Translations under genes and position numbers: made by a program
The notes under the pieces: model-generated
Databases searched by the model: none
What the model was told of the DNA's origin: nothing
The model's input: only the letters and a program-made list of their open reading frames with translations
Shown: piece by piece, positions 37,733-46,569 of the stretch
Layout: each line of letters begins with the position of its first letter
Numbering within the stretch: position 1 is the first letter of the stretch
DNA from: Corynebacterium sp. J010B-136
Lineage (GTDB): Bacteria; Actinomycetota; Actinomycetes; Mycobacteriales; Mycobacteriaceae
Assembly: GCF_002967075.1 (NCBI RefSeq)
Contig: NZ_PUGE01000002.1
Location: forward strand, 372,001-436,000
Direction of reading: 5' to 3'
DNA length: 64,000 bases

Positions 37733-38737
37733 TTATTCGGTCGTACGTACGGTGCCTTTTTCTGGATCCATCGTGGGGTTCCCGAACTCGTCGTAGTAGC
37801 GAGGAGAGGATTCTAGAGTTGTCTTGTCGAACCAGATTGGGTCGCCGTTTTCATCGTAGTATCCACACACAGCAGCTGAACCGACACATCCATCCGACCG
37901 GTATGGTTCGGGATCAAAGCCATCCCAAGCACTTGATGGCGTGAGCCCACTTCGAGACTCAGCTTCTAAGTATTCTGGTCCGCCATTGGCATAAAAACAG
38001 TAGTCGCTATAAGCGGTGGTTCCATCAGACCACAGCGCAGGACCTGGAGTGCCGAAGATGCATTCCACGACATAGGGCTCTTCGTCAGCTGCGGCTGGGG
38101 CAACTTCTTGAGTTAGAGCAGGTGCTGATTGCGCAGTGGAAGTTTCTACAAATTCAGGCACACTCCAAACAAAATTATTCAGATCGTTGGCAGGAGAGTA
38201 GGTGAGGGTCTGAGGAAGATCAGAAACCCAAAATTCTAGAACACCCTGAACCGCATCACCCTCGCTGACTTTGTTTGAGAGGTCTTGGTACCCTTCTAAG
38301 TCTTCATGAGCGTTTTTGCACCCATCTGCAGCTTCGATGTTGATTTCGCCGCCATCTGACGTTTCTGCAGTTAGGTCAGCGAAGGAAAAACTATAGGTGT
38401 CTTGCAGCTTCTTAGCCTCTACTTCTCCGGTCATTTGGATGTAGTAGCCGTCCTCCTTCGGTGCATCATTGGATGTACTTTGCCCGTTGTGGCACTGGCG
38501 TGAAACATCAATGTCATCGATTGTTAAAGTGACTTCCTGTGACTCTTCTTCGCCATCCGTGAGCGTGATAGTTTCACCAAGCTCAACCTTAGTAGGTTCC
38601 TTCGGCACAGCACTCGTCGTGGACGGAGCTGCCGATGAGCTCAGGGCAGGCTGAGGAGCATCAGAGTTTGCTGGGTTGCTGCAGCTAACCAACGCTAAAG
38701 ATAGCGCAGCAAGAGATAGGGCAAGACGGCTTTTCAT
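37733..38737 (-). CDS. Secreted lipoprotein, unknown function
   Basis: A 334-residue lipoprotein with signal peptide ending LVSC (Cys about residue 19), a Ser/Ala/Pro linker, and a beta-rich domain (about 50-170, TITLTDGEEESQEVTLTIDDIDV) resembling the DUF4352-type extracellular immunoglobulin-like fold. The C-terminal third has six cysteines and repeated YYDENGDP/YYDEFGNP turns. The pairing of cysteines suggests disulphide bonds outside the cell. No enzyme motif. Single gene; convergent with odx. Confidence 0.6.
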   Translation of the reverse strand: MKSRLALSLAALSLALVSCSNPANSDAPQPALSSSAAPSTTSAVPKEPTKVELGETITLTDGEEESQEVTLTIDDIDVSRQCHNGQSTSNDAPKEDGYYIQMTGEVEAKKLQDTYSFSFADLTAETSDGGEINIEAADGCKNAHEDLEGYQDLSNKVSEGDAVQGVLEFWVSDLPQTLTYSPANDLNNFVWSVPEFVETSTAQSAPALTQEVAPAAADEEPYVVECIFGTPGPALWSDGTTAYSDYCFYANGGPEYLEAESRSGLTPSSAWDGFDPEPYRSDGCVGSAAVCGYYDENGDPIWFDKTTLESSPRYYDEFGNPTMDPEKGTVRTTE

Positions 38738-38908
38738 TTTTAGGCTTTCTTAGGGGAGATAGGCATGCTAAGTCGCTACATTGGACACATTGAGCAAAGC
38801 CTCTAGTTTGAAGACTTCTTGTATTTAATCAGCAGCGACGAACAAAGGGGAGTCGAAGGTACTCAAAGTATTCGAAAATTCTCGATAAAGGCACCGAGAG
38901 AACCGAAC

Positions 38909-40018
38909 TTAAAAGTTCTGGATGCCCATCGCGCGAACAATAGTCTGTAGCTTTGCGGTGGTCTCAGCAAGTTCGGCTTCGGGGTCGGAGTCTTCGACAA
39001 TGCCGCCGCCGGCCCAAGCGCGTGCAGTGAGGCCATCGCCAGCGACTTCGGCGCAGCGGATGGCAACCATGTATTCGCCGTCGCCGGATGCGTCACACCA
39101 GCCCACGGCACCGGAGTAGAAACCGCGGTCGGTTTCAGCGGTGCAGATAAGGGACTTCGCGGCAGCCGTTGGGGTGCCGCAAATGGCTGGGGTGGGGTGG
39201 CAGCGCACGGCAAGCTCTAGTGCGGTGGTGGGCTTTTTCAAGGTGCCAGATATTGGCGTGCCTAGGTGCCACATCTCATTGGTATGGACCAGCTGCGGGG
39301 TATTAGGTGCGTAGAAGGTATCGCACATCGGCGCCAGAATCTCAGTGAGGTGTTCAACGACAAAGGCGTGCTCGCGCAGGTCTTTATCGGAAGTCAGAAG
39401 GCGCTCACCGGCGAGACGGTCTTCTTCGGGGTTGGCGCTGCGTGCAGCAGAGCCAGCTAAGGGATAGGCAGAGACCACGTTGCCGCGCTTTTTCACCAGC
39501 ACCTCAGGGGAGGCGCCCACCAACATGGTGCCGTCATAGCCAGCAGGGGTCAGGTCAGCTGCAAAGCCATCGCGGTGATTGGATAAATCAATCAGGCGTG
39601 CGGCCACGAGCATCGGGTCAACTGGCCCGTTGAACTCAATATCGACAGCGCGGGCTAAAACGACCTTTTCCAAACGCGAGGCGTTAATGGTCGCAACAGC
39701 AGCTTCTACACGGCGCAGGTGCTCATGCATGTCTGGATCGAAACCAGTGATTTCTGAGGTCAGATTCTGCTGACGGAAATATGCCGGTGGTTCGAGTGCT
39801 GCAGGTTCACGAACAATAGTCTTCGGAACCGTCAAAGCAGAGGGCTTATCCAGGTCGAAAGGCAGGGCGCCGACGACCATTTCTACACGCTGTGCCTCAA
39901 TATCGTCGATAGCTTTATCGACGTCAGTGTAGGTTTGCACCGAGCCCTGGGTACGCACAGAACCTGTTGTTCTAGACAACAAGAAATCAGGCGCGGTAGA
40001 AGGGCGTTGGGCACACAT
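38909..40018 (-). CDS. Isochorismate synthase
   Basis: A 369-residue chorismate-utilising enzyme converting chorismate to isochorismate. Conserved parts are KVVLARAVDIEF, VGASPEVLV, PLAGSAARS, HLGTPISGTL, HPTPAICGTP and DRGFYSGAVGWCD, ending with the AGGGIVEDSDPEAEL metal-binding motif. This is the EntC/DhbC/MenF group; it could feed menaquinone or a catecholate siderophore, and neither partner set is adjacent. ATG 40018 is used; TTG 40030 is the alternative. Divergent from gltX as in C. glutamicum. Confidence 0.88.
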   Translation of the reverse strand: MCAQRPSTAPDFLLSRTTGSVRTQGSVQTYTDVDKAIDDIEAQRVEMVVGALPFDLDKPSALTVPKTIVREPAALEPPAYFRQQNLTSEITGFDPDMHEHLRRVEAAVATINASRLEKVVLARAVDIEFNGPVDPMLVAARLIDLSNHRDGFAADLTPAGYDGTMLVGASPEVLVKKRGNVVSAYPLAGSAARSANPEEDRLAGERLLTSDKDLREHAFVVEHLTEILAPMCDTFYAPNTPQLVHTNEMWHLGTPISGTLKKPTTALELAVRCHPTPAICGTPTAAAKSLICTAETDRGFYSGAVGWCDASGDGEYMVAIRCAEVAGDGLTARAWAGGGIVEDSDPEAELAETTAKLQTIVRAMGIQNF

Positions 40019-40177
40019 AACCAACCACAATACTTCGTCGGTTATTAACTAATAAAATTAAGTCCCTTTAACTCGGAGCTATCTCCACTTTGACGTCCCC
40101 TAACGGGAATCAAACTCACCAATCAAAGCCATTGCCTTTGTGGAGTCGTCCGGACTGGTTGGTCTAACATTGTCGGT

Positions 40178-41674
40178 ATGACTCAAGAAGTACGCGTACG
40201 CTTTTGCCCGTCGCCCACTGGTACTCCGCACGTTGGTATGGTGCGAACTGCCTTGTTTAACTGGGCTTATGCCCGCCACACTGGTGGCAAGCTCGTCTTT
40301 CGCATCGAAGATACTGATGCAGCTCGTGACTCGGAGGAGTCCTACCAAGCAATCCTGGATTCTTTGAGCTGGCTCGGCTTGGGCTGGGATGAAGGTGTTG
40401 ATGTCGGCGGCCCACATGAGCCGTACCGTCAGTCACAGCGTATGGATATCTACGCGGATATTCTGGCAAAGCTCAAAGAGGCAGGCTTGGTCTACCCGGC
40501 ATACTCGACTGCTGAAGAAGTAGAAGAGCGCCACAAGGCAGCTGGCCGCGATCCGAAGCTCGGCTATGACAACTACGACCGCGAACTTTCCGATGAGCAG
40601 ATTGCAGCTTTCGAAGCCGAAGGCCGCCAGCCAGTCTGGCGCCTGCGCATGCCAGAACAGGATTGGTCCTGGAACGACCTCGTACGTGGTGAGATGACAT
40701 TCAAGTCGGAAACTCAGCCGGACTATGTCGTGGCGCGTTCCAACGGCGCACCGCTGTACACCCTTGTTAACCCAGTCGATGACGCCCTCATGCAGATTAC
40801 CCACGTCCTGCGCGGTGAGGACCTACTGTCATCCACCCCTCGTCAGCTAGCCATGTACGAAGCGCTCAAGCAGATTGGCGTCACCGACTTCACCCCAGAG
40901 TTTGGCCACCTGCCATTCGTGATGGGGGAGGGTAATAAGAAGCTGTCCAAGCGTGACCCACAGTCGAACCTGTTCAACCACCGCGATAACGGCATCATCC
41001 CAGAGGGCATGCTCAACTACCTCTCGCTTTTGGGCTGGTCGCTATCTGCAGATGAAGATATCTTCTCTATTGATGACTTGGTTGCCAACTTTGATATCAA
41101 GGATGTTTTGGGCAACCCAGCACGTTTTGACCAGAAGAAGCTCGAAGCTATCAACGCTGATCAGATTCGTTTGCTCGACCCCGAAGAGTTCGCTTTCCGT
41201 CTGCGCAACTACTTGAGCGAGTACACCGACTTCCCGGCAGACTACGACGGTGAGAAGTTCGCGATCGCGGCAGACTTGGTGCAAACACGCATCAAGGTGC
41301 TTTCTGATGCCTACGACCTTCTCAAGTTCCTCGTCACCTCCGACGAAGCACTGACCCTGGATGAAAAGTCCGCGAAGAAGAACCTGAAAGAAGACGCAGT
41401 TGAGCCACTAGAGGCCGGTATTACCGCTCTAGAGGCAGTAAAGGAGTGGAACACTCCTAACATCGAGGCGGCTCTTACTAAGGCTCTTATTGAGGATTTG
41501 GAGCTGAAGCCACGCAAGGCCTACGGCGCCCTGCGCGTTGCTATCTCTGGCGCGGCAATCTCCCCACCACTGTTTGAGTCCATGGATCTTCTGGGCAAGG
41601 AATCCACCCTGGCACGTCTGAACGCTGCACGCGCGGTCACACCATTCCAGGCAGTCGAGCAGCCAGCTCAATAA
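40178..41674 (+). CDS. gltX: Glutamyl-tRNA synthetase
   Basis: Attaches glutamate to tRNA(Glu) and, in bacteria with GatCAB, also to tRNA(Gln). The 498 residues have the HIGH-equivalent PTGTPHVGM (about residues 13-21) and the KMSKS-equivalent KKLSKRD (about 255). The C-terminal helical anticodon-binding domain follows. No glutaminyl-tRNA synthetase is seen, and gatB is present at 6.4 kb, consistent with a non-discriminating enzyme. The two cognate tRNA genes follow directly downstream. Confidence 0.96.
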   Translation: MTQEVRVRFCPSPTGTPHVGMVRTALFNWAYARHTGGKLVFRIEDTDAARDSEESYQAILDSLSWLGLGWDEGVDVGGPHEPYRQSQRMDIYADILAKLKEAGLVYPAYSTAEEVEERHKAAGRDPKLGYDNYDRELSDEQIAAFEAEGRQPVWRLRMPEQDWSWNDLVRGEMTFKSETQPDYVVARSNGAPLYTLVNPVDDALMQITHVLRGEDLLSSTPRQLAMYEALKQIGVTDFTPEFGHLPFVMGEGNKKLSKRDPQSNLFNHRDNGIIPEGMLNYLSLLGWSLSADEDIFSIDDLVANFDIKDVLGNPARFDQKKLEAINADQIRLLDPEEFAFRLRNYLSEYTDFPADYDGEKFAIAADLVQTRIKVLSDAYDLLKFLVTSDEALTLDEKSAKKNLKEDAVEPLEAGITALEAVKEWNTPNIEAALTKALIEDLELKPRKAYGALRVAISGAAISPPLFESMDLLGKESTLARLNAARAVTPFQAVEQPAQ

Positions 41675-41836
41675 AAGCCCAAAGCCGAACTTTAAGGCTT
41701 AGAAAACATCCCCGGTACGAAGCTAATTACAGCCATGAAATTGCCTTTGTGCTGGGGATTTGGCTTAGTTCCGGATAATGGATATAGTTATTAACCGTTG
41801 CACAGAGCGGTGAATACCGGTTCTGAAAAGCAATGA

Positions 41837-41908
41837 TGGCCTATGGTGTAATTGGCAACACAGCGGTTTCTGGTACCGTCGTTCTAGGTTCGAGTCCTGG
41901 TAGGCCAG
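41837..41908 (+). tRNA. tRNA-Gln (anticodon CTG)
   Basis: A 72-base cloverleaf. Acceptor TGGCCTA pairs with TAGGCCA; D-loop ATTGGCA; anticodon stem GCGGT/ACCGT with loop TTCTGGT, reading CAG; T-arm with GTTCGAGTC. No encoded CCA. Its T1 in the first position is typical of tRNA-Gln and helps GatCAB recognition (U1-A72 pair). Confidence 0.95.
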
Positions 41909-41949
41909 CAGTGATTACTGCTAAGAAATTAGTGATATCACGTCCTAAT

Positions 41950-42022
41950 GCCCCGTTCGTCTAGCGGCCTAGGACGCCGCCCTCTCACGGCGGTAACACG
42001 GGTTCAAATCCCGTGCGGGGTA
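41950..42022 (+). tRNA. tRNA-Glu (anticodon CTC)
   Basis: A 73-base cloverleaf. D-arm GTCTAGCGGCCTAGGAC; anticodon stem CCGCC/GGCGG with loop CTCTCAC, reading GAG; T-arm ACGGG-TTCAAAT-CCCGT. Acceptor GCCCCGT pairs with GCGGGGT including two G-T wobbles at positions 1-72 and 7-66. It is the last core gene before the accessory region. Confidence 0.94.
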
Positions 42023-42026
42023 CAAA

Positions 42027-42063
42027 TTAGAGGCGGTCAGTATTTCTACTGGCTGCCTCTTCT
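42027..42063 (+). terminator. Terminator after the tRNA pair
   Basis: AGAGGC plus GGTCAGTA pairs with TACTGGCT plus GCCTCT around a TTTC loop, followed by TCTTCTC. Strong stem just 5 bases past tRNA-Glu. Confidence 0.75.
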
Positions 42064-42099
42064 CATGTCTTGTCGGTCGTGGCTTAGCTGGGGAGAGGA

Positions 42100-43589
42100 T
42101 AAAGCGACATAAAACGTGTCTTTATCGGCGTGTTGAGTGCTGTGACATTTCGTGTGTCCCCCTAGCCGTGGCGTGGGGCCTGGGCTGGGGGTTTAGTCGT
42201 TAGCGCATGGTTCCTTTGCGTATGCCGATATCGTTGGTGTGCGTGCTTTCGATTCCGGTGTCGTACTGTGCTGGTGCGCCGTCGTGGTCAAAGGACGTGT
42301 CGTTGGTGGACGCAGCGGTTACTTTGGTCAGTGCGCTGCGTCCCCACTTCTGTTGTCGAGCTATCTCAACGGGGCTGTCGGGGAATTGGGTGTGTAGGTA
42401 GCACCACCAGTCGATGGCGGTGCGTTGATGTTCTGGGCTCATGCCGCGGTGATAGCGGGCCAGGTTTTTAACTTGGGCGTTGATCCCGCCTTCAAGACTG
42501 TTAGTCGTGCTGGCGAGATTATTGCGCCTGGCGGTATCGGTATCGCCGTGGTCATCAACTGCGGTCAGGAATGTAAATAGGTGTTGTTTCTTGTGCAGTT
42601 TGACCAGTAGTTTCCAGGCTCGCCTATGGCGGTAGTGGGTATAGAAGTAGGTCTTGTTGCTGCGAAACTGCGTGGGGATATCCGTGCGTTGTATGTCTTT
42701 GACGTAGGTCTTTTCATTGAGCCAGGTGCTGTAGGTGCGTTCGAATTCGTGGAGTTTGGCTGTCCATACAGCAGCTTTAGCGCGGGTATCGACCTTGAGC
42801 AGTTGTAGTGAAAGCCAGCGCAGTACTTTGCCGGAATTGAGGGTGGGGTTTAATCCGACGTCTTGTTGAATATTGCGTTTGACGTGGACAAGGCAGCGTT
42901 GAATCTGGGCTGTGGGCCAGGTATCACGGATGGCTTTTAACGCTCCTGCATGCCCGTCGGTGGTCACGACCTGTGGCGGGTGGGGGATTTTGTCGAGGAG
43001 CCGGTTGTAGTTGTAGGTGTTTTCATGTTTGCACCAGTGCCATGTGAGGACGTGGTCTTTGGAAGAGGCGATTAGTAGGCAGTTGTTGCCGAAGTAGGTG
43101 CCGTCGATAAAGACCTGTTCGTAGATACGGTGTGGGTCGAGGTTGGTGGGGACGGTGACGTACCAGAAGGTGGTGAACCAGCGTTGTAGCTGACGGCGGC
43201 TGCGATGATGGTCATTTGCCACGGTATGTAGTGGGGTTGATGTCAAAATCCAGCGTAGGAAGATGCGGAAGCGTTTGGCTTGGATCGCGGTATCACTGGT
43301 GTTGGTGAAGTTGTAGCCGCAGGTGGGGTTGGTGCAGCGCCATCGTTGTGTGCCGGCTGAGGTTGTGCCATTTTTCTTTATTCGCCCGTGGCATAGCGGG
43401 CAAGTGTTGTGTTGATTTACCACGCAGCATAATTTTTCCTGCGGGGATACCAGCTACCATAACTTGGGTCTAGTGCGTGTATTTCCGGACTAAAAGGGCT
43501 TGTGCTGCCACAGGCAGACAGCAGATGTGCTGTTTGTACTGACCAGCTGGGTTAAAAACCTTGATCCGGACACACATTAAGTCGCTTTA
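42100..43589 (-). mobile_element. IS1249-type (IS256 family) insertion sequence
   Basis: About 1,490 bases bounded by imperfect inverted repeats I can align: left end 42101-42126 (AAAGCGACATAA..GTGTC...ATC) and the complement of 43563-43588 (AAAGCGACTTAA..GTGTC...ATC), 19 of 26 identical, and one more T/A outward. One transposase fills the interior. No 8-bp target duplication is found at the predicted ends (flanks GGAGAGGA and CCCCCGCC), so sequence next to one end has probably been deleted or rearranged after insertion. Confidence 0.82.
42200..43423 (-). CDS. IS1249-family transposase
   Basis: A 407-residue DDE transposase. An N-terminal zinc ribbon has cysteines 8, 11, 30 and 35. The catalytic core has acidic residues in FIDGTYFG and VTTDGHAG and in the NSLEGGINAQVKNLARYHRG motif that is diagnostic of IS1249-like elements. 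The frame is intact from GTG 43423, so the element may be active. The C-terminal 60 residues are polar and variable. Confidence 0.88.
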   Translation of the reverse strand: MVNQHNTCPLCHGRIKKNGTTSAGTQRWRCTNPTCGYNFTNTSDTAIQAKRFRIFLRWILTSTPLHTVANDHHRSRRQLQRWFTTFWYVTVPTNLDPHRIYEQVFIDGTYFGNNCLLIASSKDHVLTWHWCKHENTYNYNRLLDKIPHPPQVVTTDGHAGALKAIRDTWPTAQIQRCLVHVKRNIQQDVGLNPTLNSGKVLRWLSLQLLKVDTRAKAAVWTAKLHEFERTYSTWLNEKTYVKDIQRTDIPTQFRSNKTYFYTHYRHRRAWKLLVKLHKKQHLFTFLTAVDDHGDTDTARRNNLASTTNSLEGGINAQVKNLARYHRGMSPEHQRTAIDWWCYLHTQFPDSPVEIARQQKWGRSALTKVTAASTNDTSFDHDGAPAQYDTGIESTHTNDIGIRKGTMR

Positions 43590-43902
43590 CCCCCGCCCGG
43601 GATGAGAGCTCGCGAGCCTCTTCTTCCGAGGCAAGATAATCCACCAGTGTTCCCCACTTGAGATCATCAACAACCCAGTCCACATAGCTATCCATGTCCG
43701 AGGTGTCATTAGTTGCGTACATGCAGTGGAATTTATCCGTGACCCCATGTGGGCGAACAGAATTTGCGCCCATTGGAGGAGGCAGGCCATGCAGCTGCCA
43801 CGGGTGATACGAACAGTTGAGCCAATATCGGATGAGGTGGCCAGCATGAGCTGGAGTGATGCAAGGTTTTATAAAACTACTGGTCAGGGTATAATTGCAC
43901 CA
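43589..43902 (-). pseudogene. Gene remnant cut by the insertion sequence
   Basis: A minus-strand frame open for about 105 codons from just after a stop at 43903-43905 to the IS right end. It reads as credible protein, for example RYWLNCSYHPWQLHGLPPPM, then GANSVRPHGVTDKFHCMYATN, and DSYVDWVVDDLKWGTLVDYL. The last codons run into the IS inverted repeat. There is no proper upstream start with a ribosome site, and no continuation appears on the far side of the IS. I do not recognise the family. Seen: open frame; inferred: truncated gene. Confidence 0.5.
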
Positions 43903-44056
43903 TTAGCATTTGCCCGCTCCCTGTGTTCGCGAACCATGCCGGAAGGCATGGGCGGAATGGTTAACGGGTACTGCTCGGCATTGAAGTCTGACGCGGTCAG
44001 TAATGTCGGTATCAACTAGAAGATAAGCCACGTTCTGTGGAGGAGACGAACAGCAT

Positions 44057-44119
44057 ATGACCTTAAGAGCCCAGGGTAAGAAATTAGCGGCCAAGCTGCC
44101 GAAGGTGGTGGCATGGTAG
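44057..44119 (+). CDS. Short ORF coupled to hsdM start
   Basis: A 20-codon ORF, MTLRAQGKK...PKVVAW, with a strong GGAGGAG 11 bases upstream. Its TAG stop overlaps the hsdM start (ATGGTAG), the layout of translational coupling. It is basic and has no domain. It may be a leader peptide that sets hsdM translation, or the tail of a lost gene. Confidence 0.4.
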   Translation: MTLRAQGKKLAAKLPKVVAW

Positions 44120-46569
44120 TGGCTCTCAAAAAGTCTGATCTTTATAGCTCTCTTTGGAAGAGCGCCGATGAGCTGCGTGGCGGCATGGATGCCAGCCAGT
44201 ACAAGGACTACGTCCTAACGCTGCTCTTCGTAAAGTACGTCTCAGATAAGGCCAAGAGCGATCCTTACAGCCTGATCGAGGTTCCGGAGGGCGGATCCTT
44301 CGATGACCTGGTTGCGCTGAAGGGGGCGACGGACATCGGCGAGAAGATGAATATCGCCATCCGTCGATTGGCTGAAGCCAATGATCTTCAAGGCGTTATC
44401 AACAACGCTGACTTCGACGACCCCAACAAGCTCGGCGAGGGCAAGGCAATGCAAGATCGCCTGACCAACCTGGTCAGCATCTTCCAGGACATCGACTTCA
44501 CCGGCTCCCGTGCTGAGGGTGACGACCTGCTCGGGGATGCGTATGAGTACCTCATGCGACACTTCGCAACCGAGTCCGGCAAGAGCAAGGGCCAGTTCTA
44601 CACCCCGGCTGAGGTTTCCAGGATCATGGCTCAGGTACTGGAAATCCCGAAGGATGCTCCCCGCTCTACCACCGTTTATGACCCGACCTGTGGATCTGGT
44701 TCATTGCTGATCAAGGTGGCGGATTCTGCGCCCAACGGCTTGTCGATCTATGGCCAGGAGAAGGACAACGCCACCTGGGCTTTGTCTCGAATGAACATGA
44801 TCCTGCACGGCAACGAGACGCACGACATTCGACAGGGAGATACACTCTCTGATCCGAAGTTTCTCAAGGGCGAGCAATTGCAGACCTTTGACTACTTCGT
44901 GGCCAACCCACCGTTCTCCGTAAAGACCTGGAAGAACGGTTTCGACAAGGAGTACGGGCGGTTCGAGGGTTTCGCTGAGCCGCCGGAGAAGAACGGTGAC
45001 TATGCCTTCTTGCTCCACATGGTGAAGTCGCTCAAGTCTGACGGTCGGGGAGCGGTCATTTTGCCGCACGGTGTGCTCTTCCGCGGGAACACTGAGGCGC
45101 AAATGCGCGAAGAACTAATCAAGCGTGGCCTCATCAAGGCGGTTATCGGCCTGCCGGCCAACCTGTTCTATGGAACAGGGATCCCGGCCTGCATCATCGT
45201 CATTGACAAGAAGGACGCAGCGAACCGGACTGGCATCTTTATGATTGATGCATCCAAAGGTTTTGAAAAAGACGGTCCGAAAAACCGTTTGCGGCCTCGG
45301 GATATGCGCAAGATCATCGATACCTATCTCGCAGGCGAGGAAGTTGAGCGCTACGCCCGGATGGTGCCGCTGTCGGAGATCTCCGATGCGAAGAACAACT
45401 ACAACCTCAACATTCCGCGCTATATCGACACCTCCGAACCAGAAGATATCCAGGATCTGGAAGCCCACCTTAAGGGCGGTATTCCGAACCGAGATCTCGA
45501 TGCATTAGGCGAATACTGGGATGCTTTCCCGAACCTGCGTAATGAGCTGTTCCGCCCTCTCCGTGAGGGATATTCAGAGCTCACCGTCGAGCCTGACCAG
45601 GTAGCTAAGGTGATTGAGGAGTCGGGGGATGTTAAGGCCTTCACTTCTAGTGTTTCGCAGGCTGTTGAGGATTGGTGGAGCTCCCACCGAGCTCAGTTGG
45701 AAGCGATCGATTCAAAGACCAGACCGCAGGAATTGATTGAGGATCTCGGTAATGATCTGTTGGAGAAGTTTCGGGGTCGCCCGCTGATCAGTGAGTACAG
45801 CGTGTACGAGCAGCTGATGAGCTACTGGAATGACACCATGCACGATGACGTCACACTCATCGTCGGGTCCGGCTGGGTTGATGCTGCTCAACCGCGTGAA
45901 GCTCGGATCACTGGTTATGACAACAAGAAGAAGCCGAAGTACGAGAGTGCCGATCTAGTCTTTGGAACTGGAGTCAAGGCACAGCGCTGGGTAACTGACC
46001 TAATCCCGCCGGCGCTGATCATCGACCGGTACTTCGCCGACGAGAAGGCCGAGCTTGATCGCCTCACTGCGGAGCAAGAACGCATCAGCCAGGAGCTCCA
46101 AGAGTATATCGAGGAGCACGCCGTAGAGGAAGGGCTGCTGTGGGAGGCCGTCAACGATGCTGGTGGCGTCAAGGTAAAGGATGCCCGTGACCGATTGAAG
46201 ACTGCCAAGCTAGAAGACGCCGAAGCCGACGAGATTGCCGCGCTGAACACGGTGATCAAGCTGTTTACGGCAGAGACGGCAGCAAAGAAGTCAGTCAAGG
46301 ATGGGATGTTGCAGCTGGACACGAAGGTGATTGCAACGTACGCCAAGCTCTCCGAGGAGGAGATCCGTGAGCTGGTAACTAGCGACAAGTGGCAGACTGT
46401 CGTCGCAGGTCGGTTTGCTAGTGAAGTCGATACTGCAACCTTCCAATTGACACGCCGTATCCAAGAGCTCGGCAAGCGATACGACGAGACTGTTGATGAT
46501 CTCGACGCTGAACTAGAAGACCTTCAGAAGAAGGTAGCGGTCCACCTAGCGGATATGGGGATTCAATGA
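44113..46569 (+). CDS. hsdM: Type I restriction-modification methyltransferase subunit
   Basis: An N6-adenine DNA methyltransferase subunit; with HsdS it methylates the bipartite target, and HsdR cuts when it is unmethylated. The 818 residues contain the N-terminal HsdM_N helical domain, GQFYTPAEVSRIM, the AdoMet-binding DPTCGSGSLL (190-199) and catalytic NPPF (265-268). It is longer than usual HsdM (about 500-550): residues 600-818 are charged and coiled-coil-like. AAGG precedes the ATG. HsdS overlaps its end by four bases. Confidence 0.95.
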   Translation: MVVALKKSDLYSSLWKSADELRGGMDASQYKDYVLTLLFVKYVSDKAKSDPYSLIEVPEGGSFDDLVALKGATDIGEKMNIAIRRLAEANDLQGVINNADFDDPNKLGEGKAMQDRLTNLVSIFQDIDFTGSRAEGDDLLGDAYEYLMRHFATESGKSKGQFYTPAEVSRIMAQVLEIPKDAPRSTTVYDPTCGSGSLLIKVADSAPNGLSIYGQEKDNATWALSRMNMILHGNETHDIRQGDTLSDPKFLKGEQLQTFDYFVANPPFSVKTWKNGFDKEYGRFEGFAEPPEKNGDYAFLLHMVKSLKSDGRGAVILPHGVLFRGNTEAQMREELIKRGLIKAVIGLPANLFYGTGIPACIIVIDKKDAANRTGIFMIDASKGFEKDGPKNRLRPRDMRKIIDTYLAGEEVERYARMVPLSEISDAKNNYNLNIPRYIDTSEPEDIQDLEAHLKGGIPNRDLDALGEYWDAFPNLRNELFRPLREGYSELTVEPDQVAKVIEESGDVKAFTSSVSQAVEDWWSSHRAQLEAIDSKTRPQELIEDLGNDLLEKFRGRPLISEYSVYEQLMSYWNDTMHDDVTLIVGSGWVDAAQPREARITGYDNKKKPKYESADLVFGTGVKAQRWVTDLIPPALIIDRYFADEKAELDRLTAEQERISQELQEYIEEHAVEEGLLWEAVNDAGGVKVKDARDRLKTAKLEDAEADEIAALNTVIKLFTAETAAKKSVKDGMLQLDTKVIATYAKLSEEEIRELVTSDKWQTVVAGRFASEVDTATFQLTRRIQELGKRYDETVDDLDAELEDLQKKVAVHLADMGIQ

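Noticed and set aside
40031..40177. DtxR operator before isochorismate synthase
   Set aside because: The A/T-rich TTATTAACTAATAAAATTAA matches the consensus at fewer than half of the positions.
43726..44019. Plus-strand 97-codon ORF before hsdM
   Set aside because: Opposite to a more protein-like minus-strand remnant, without ribosome site or recognisable domain.
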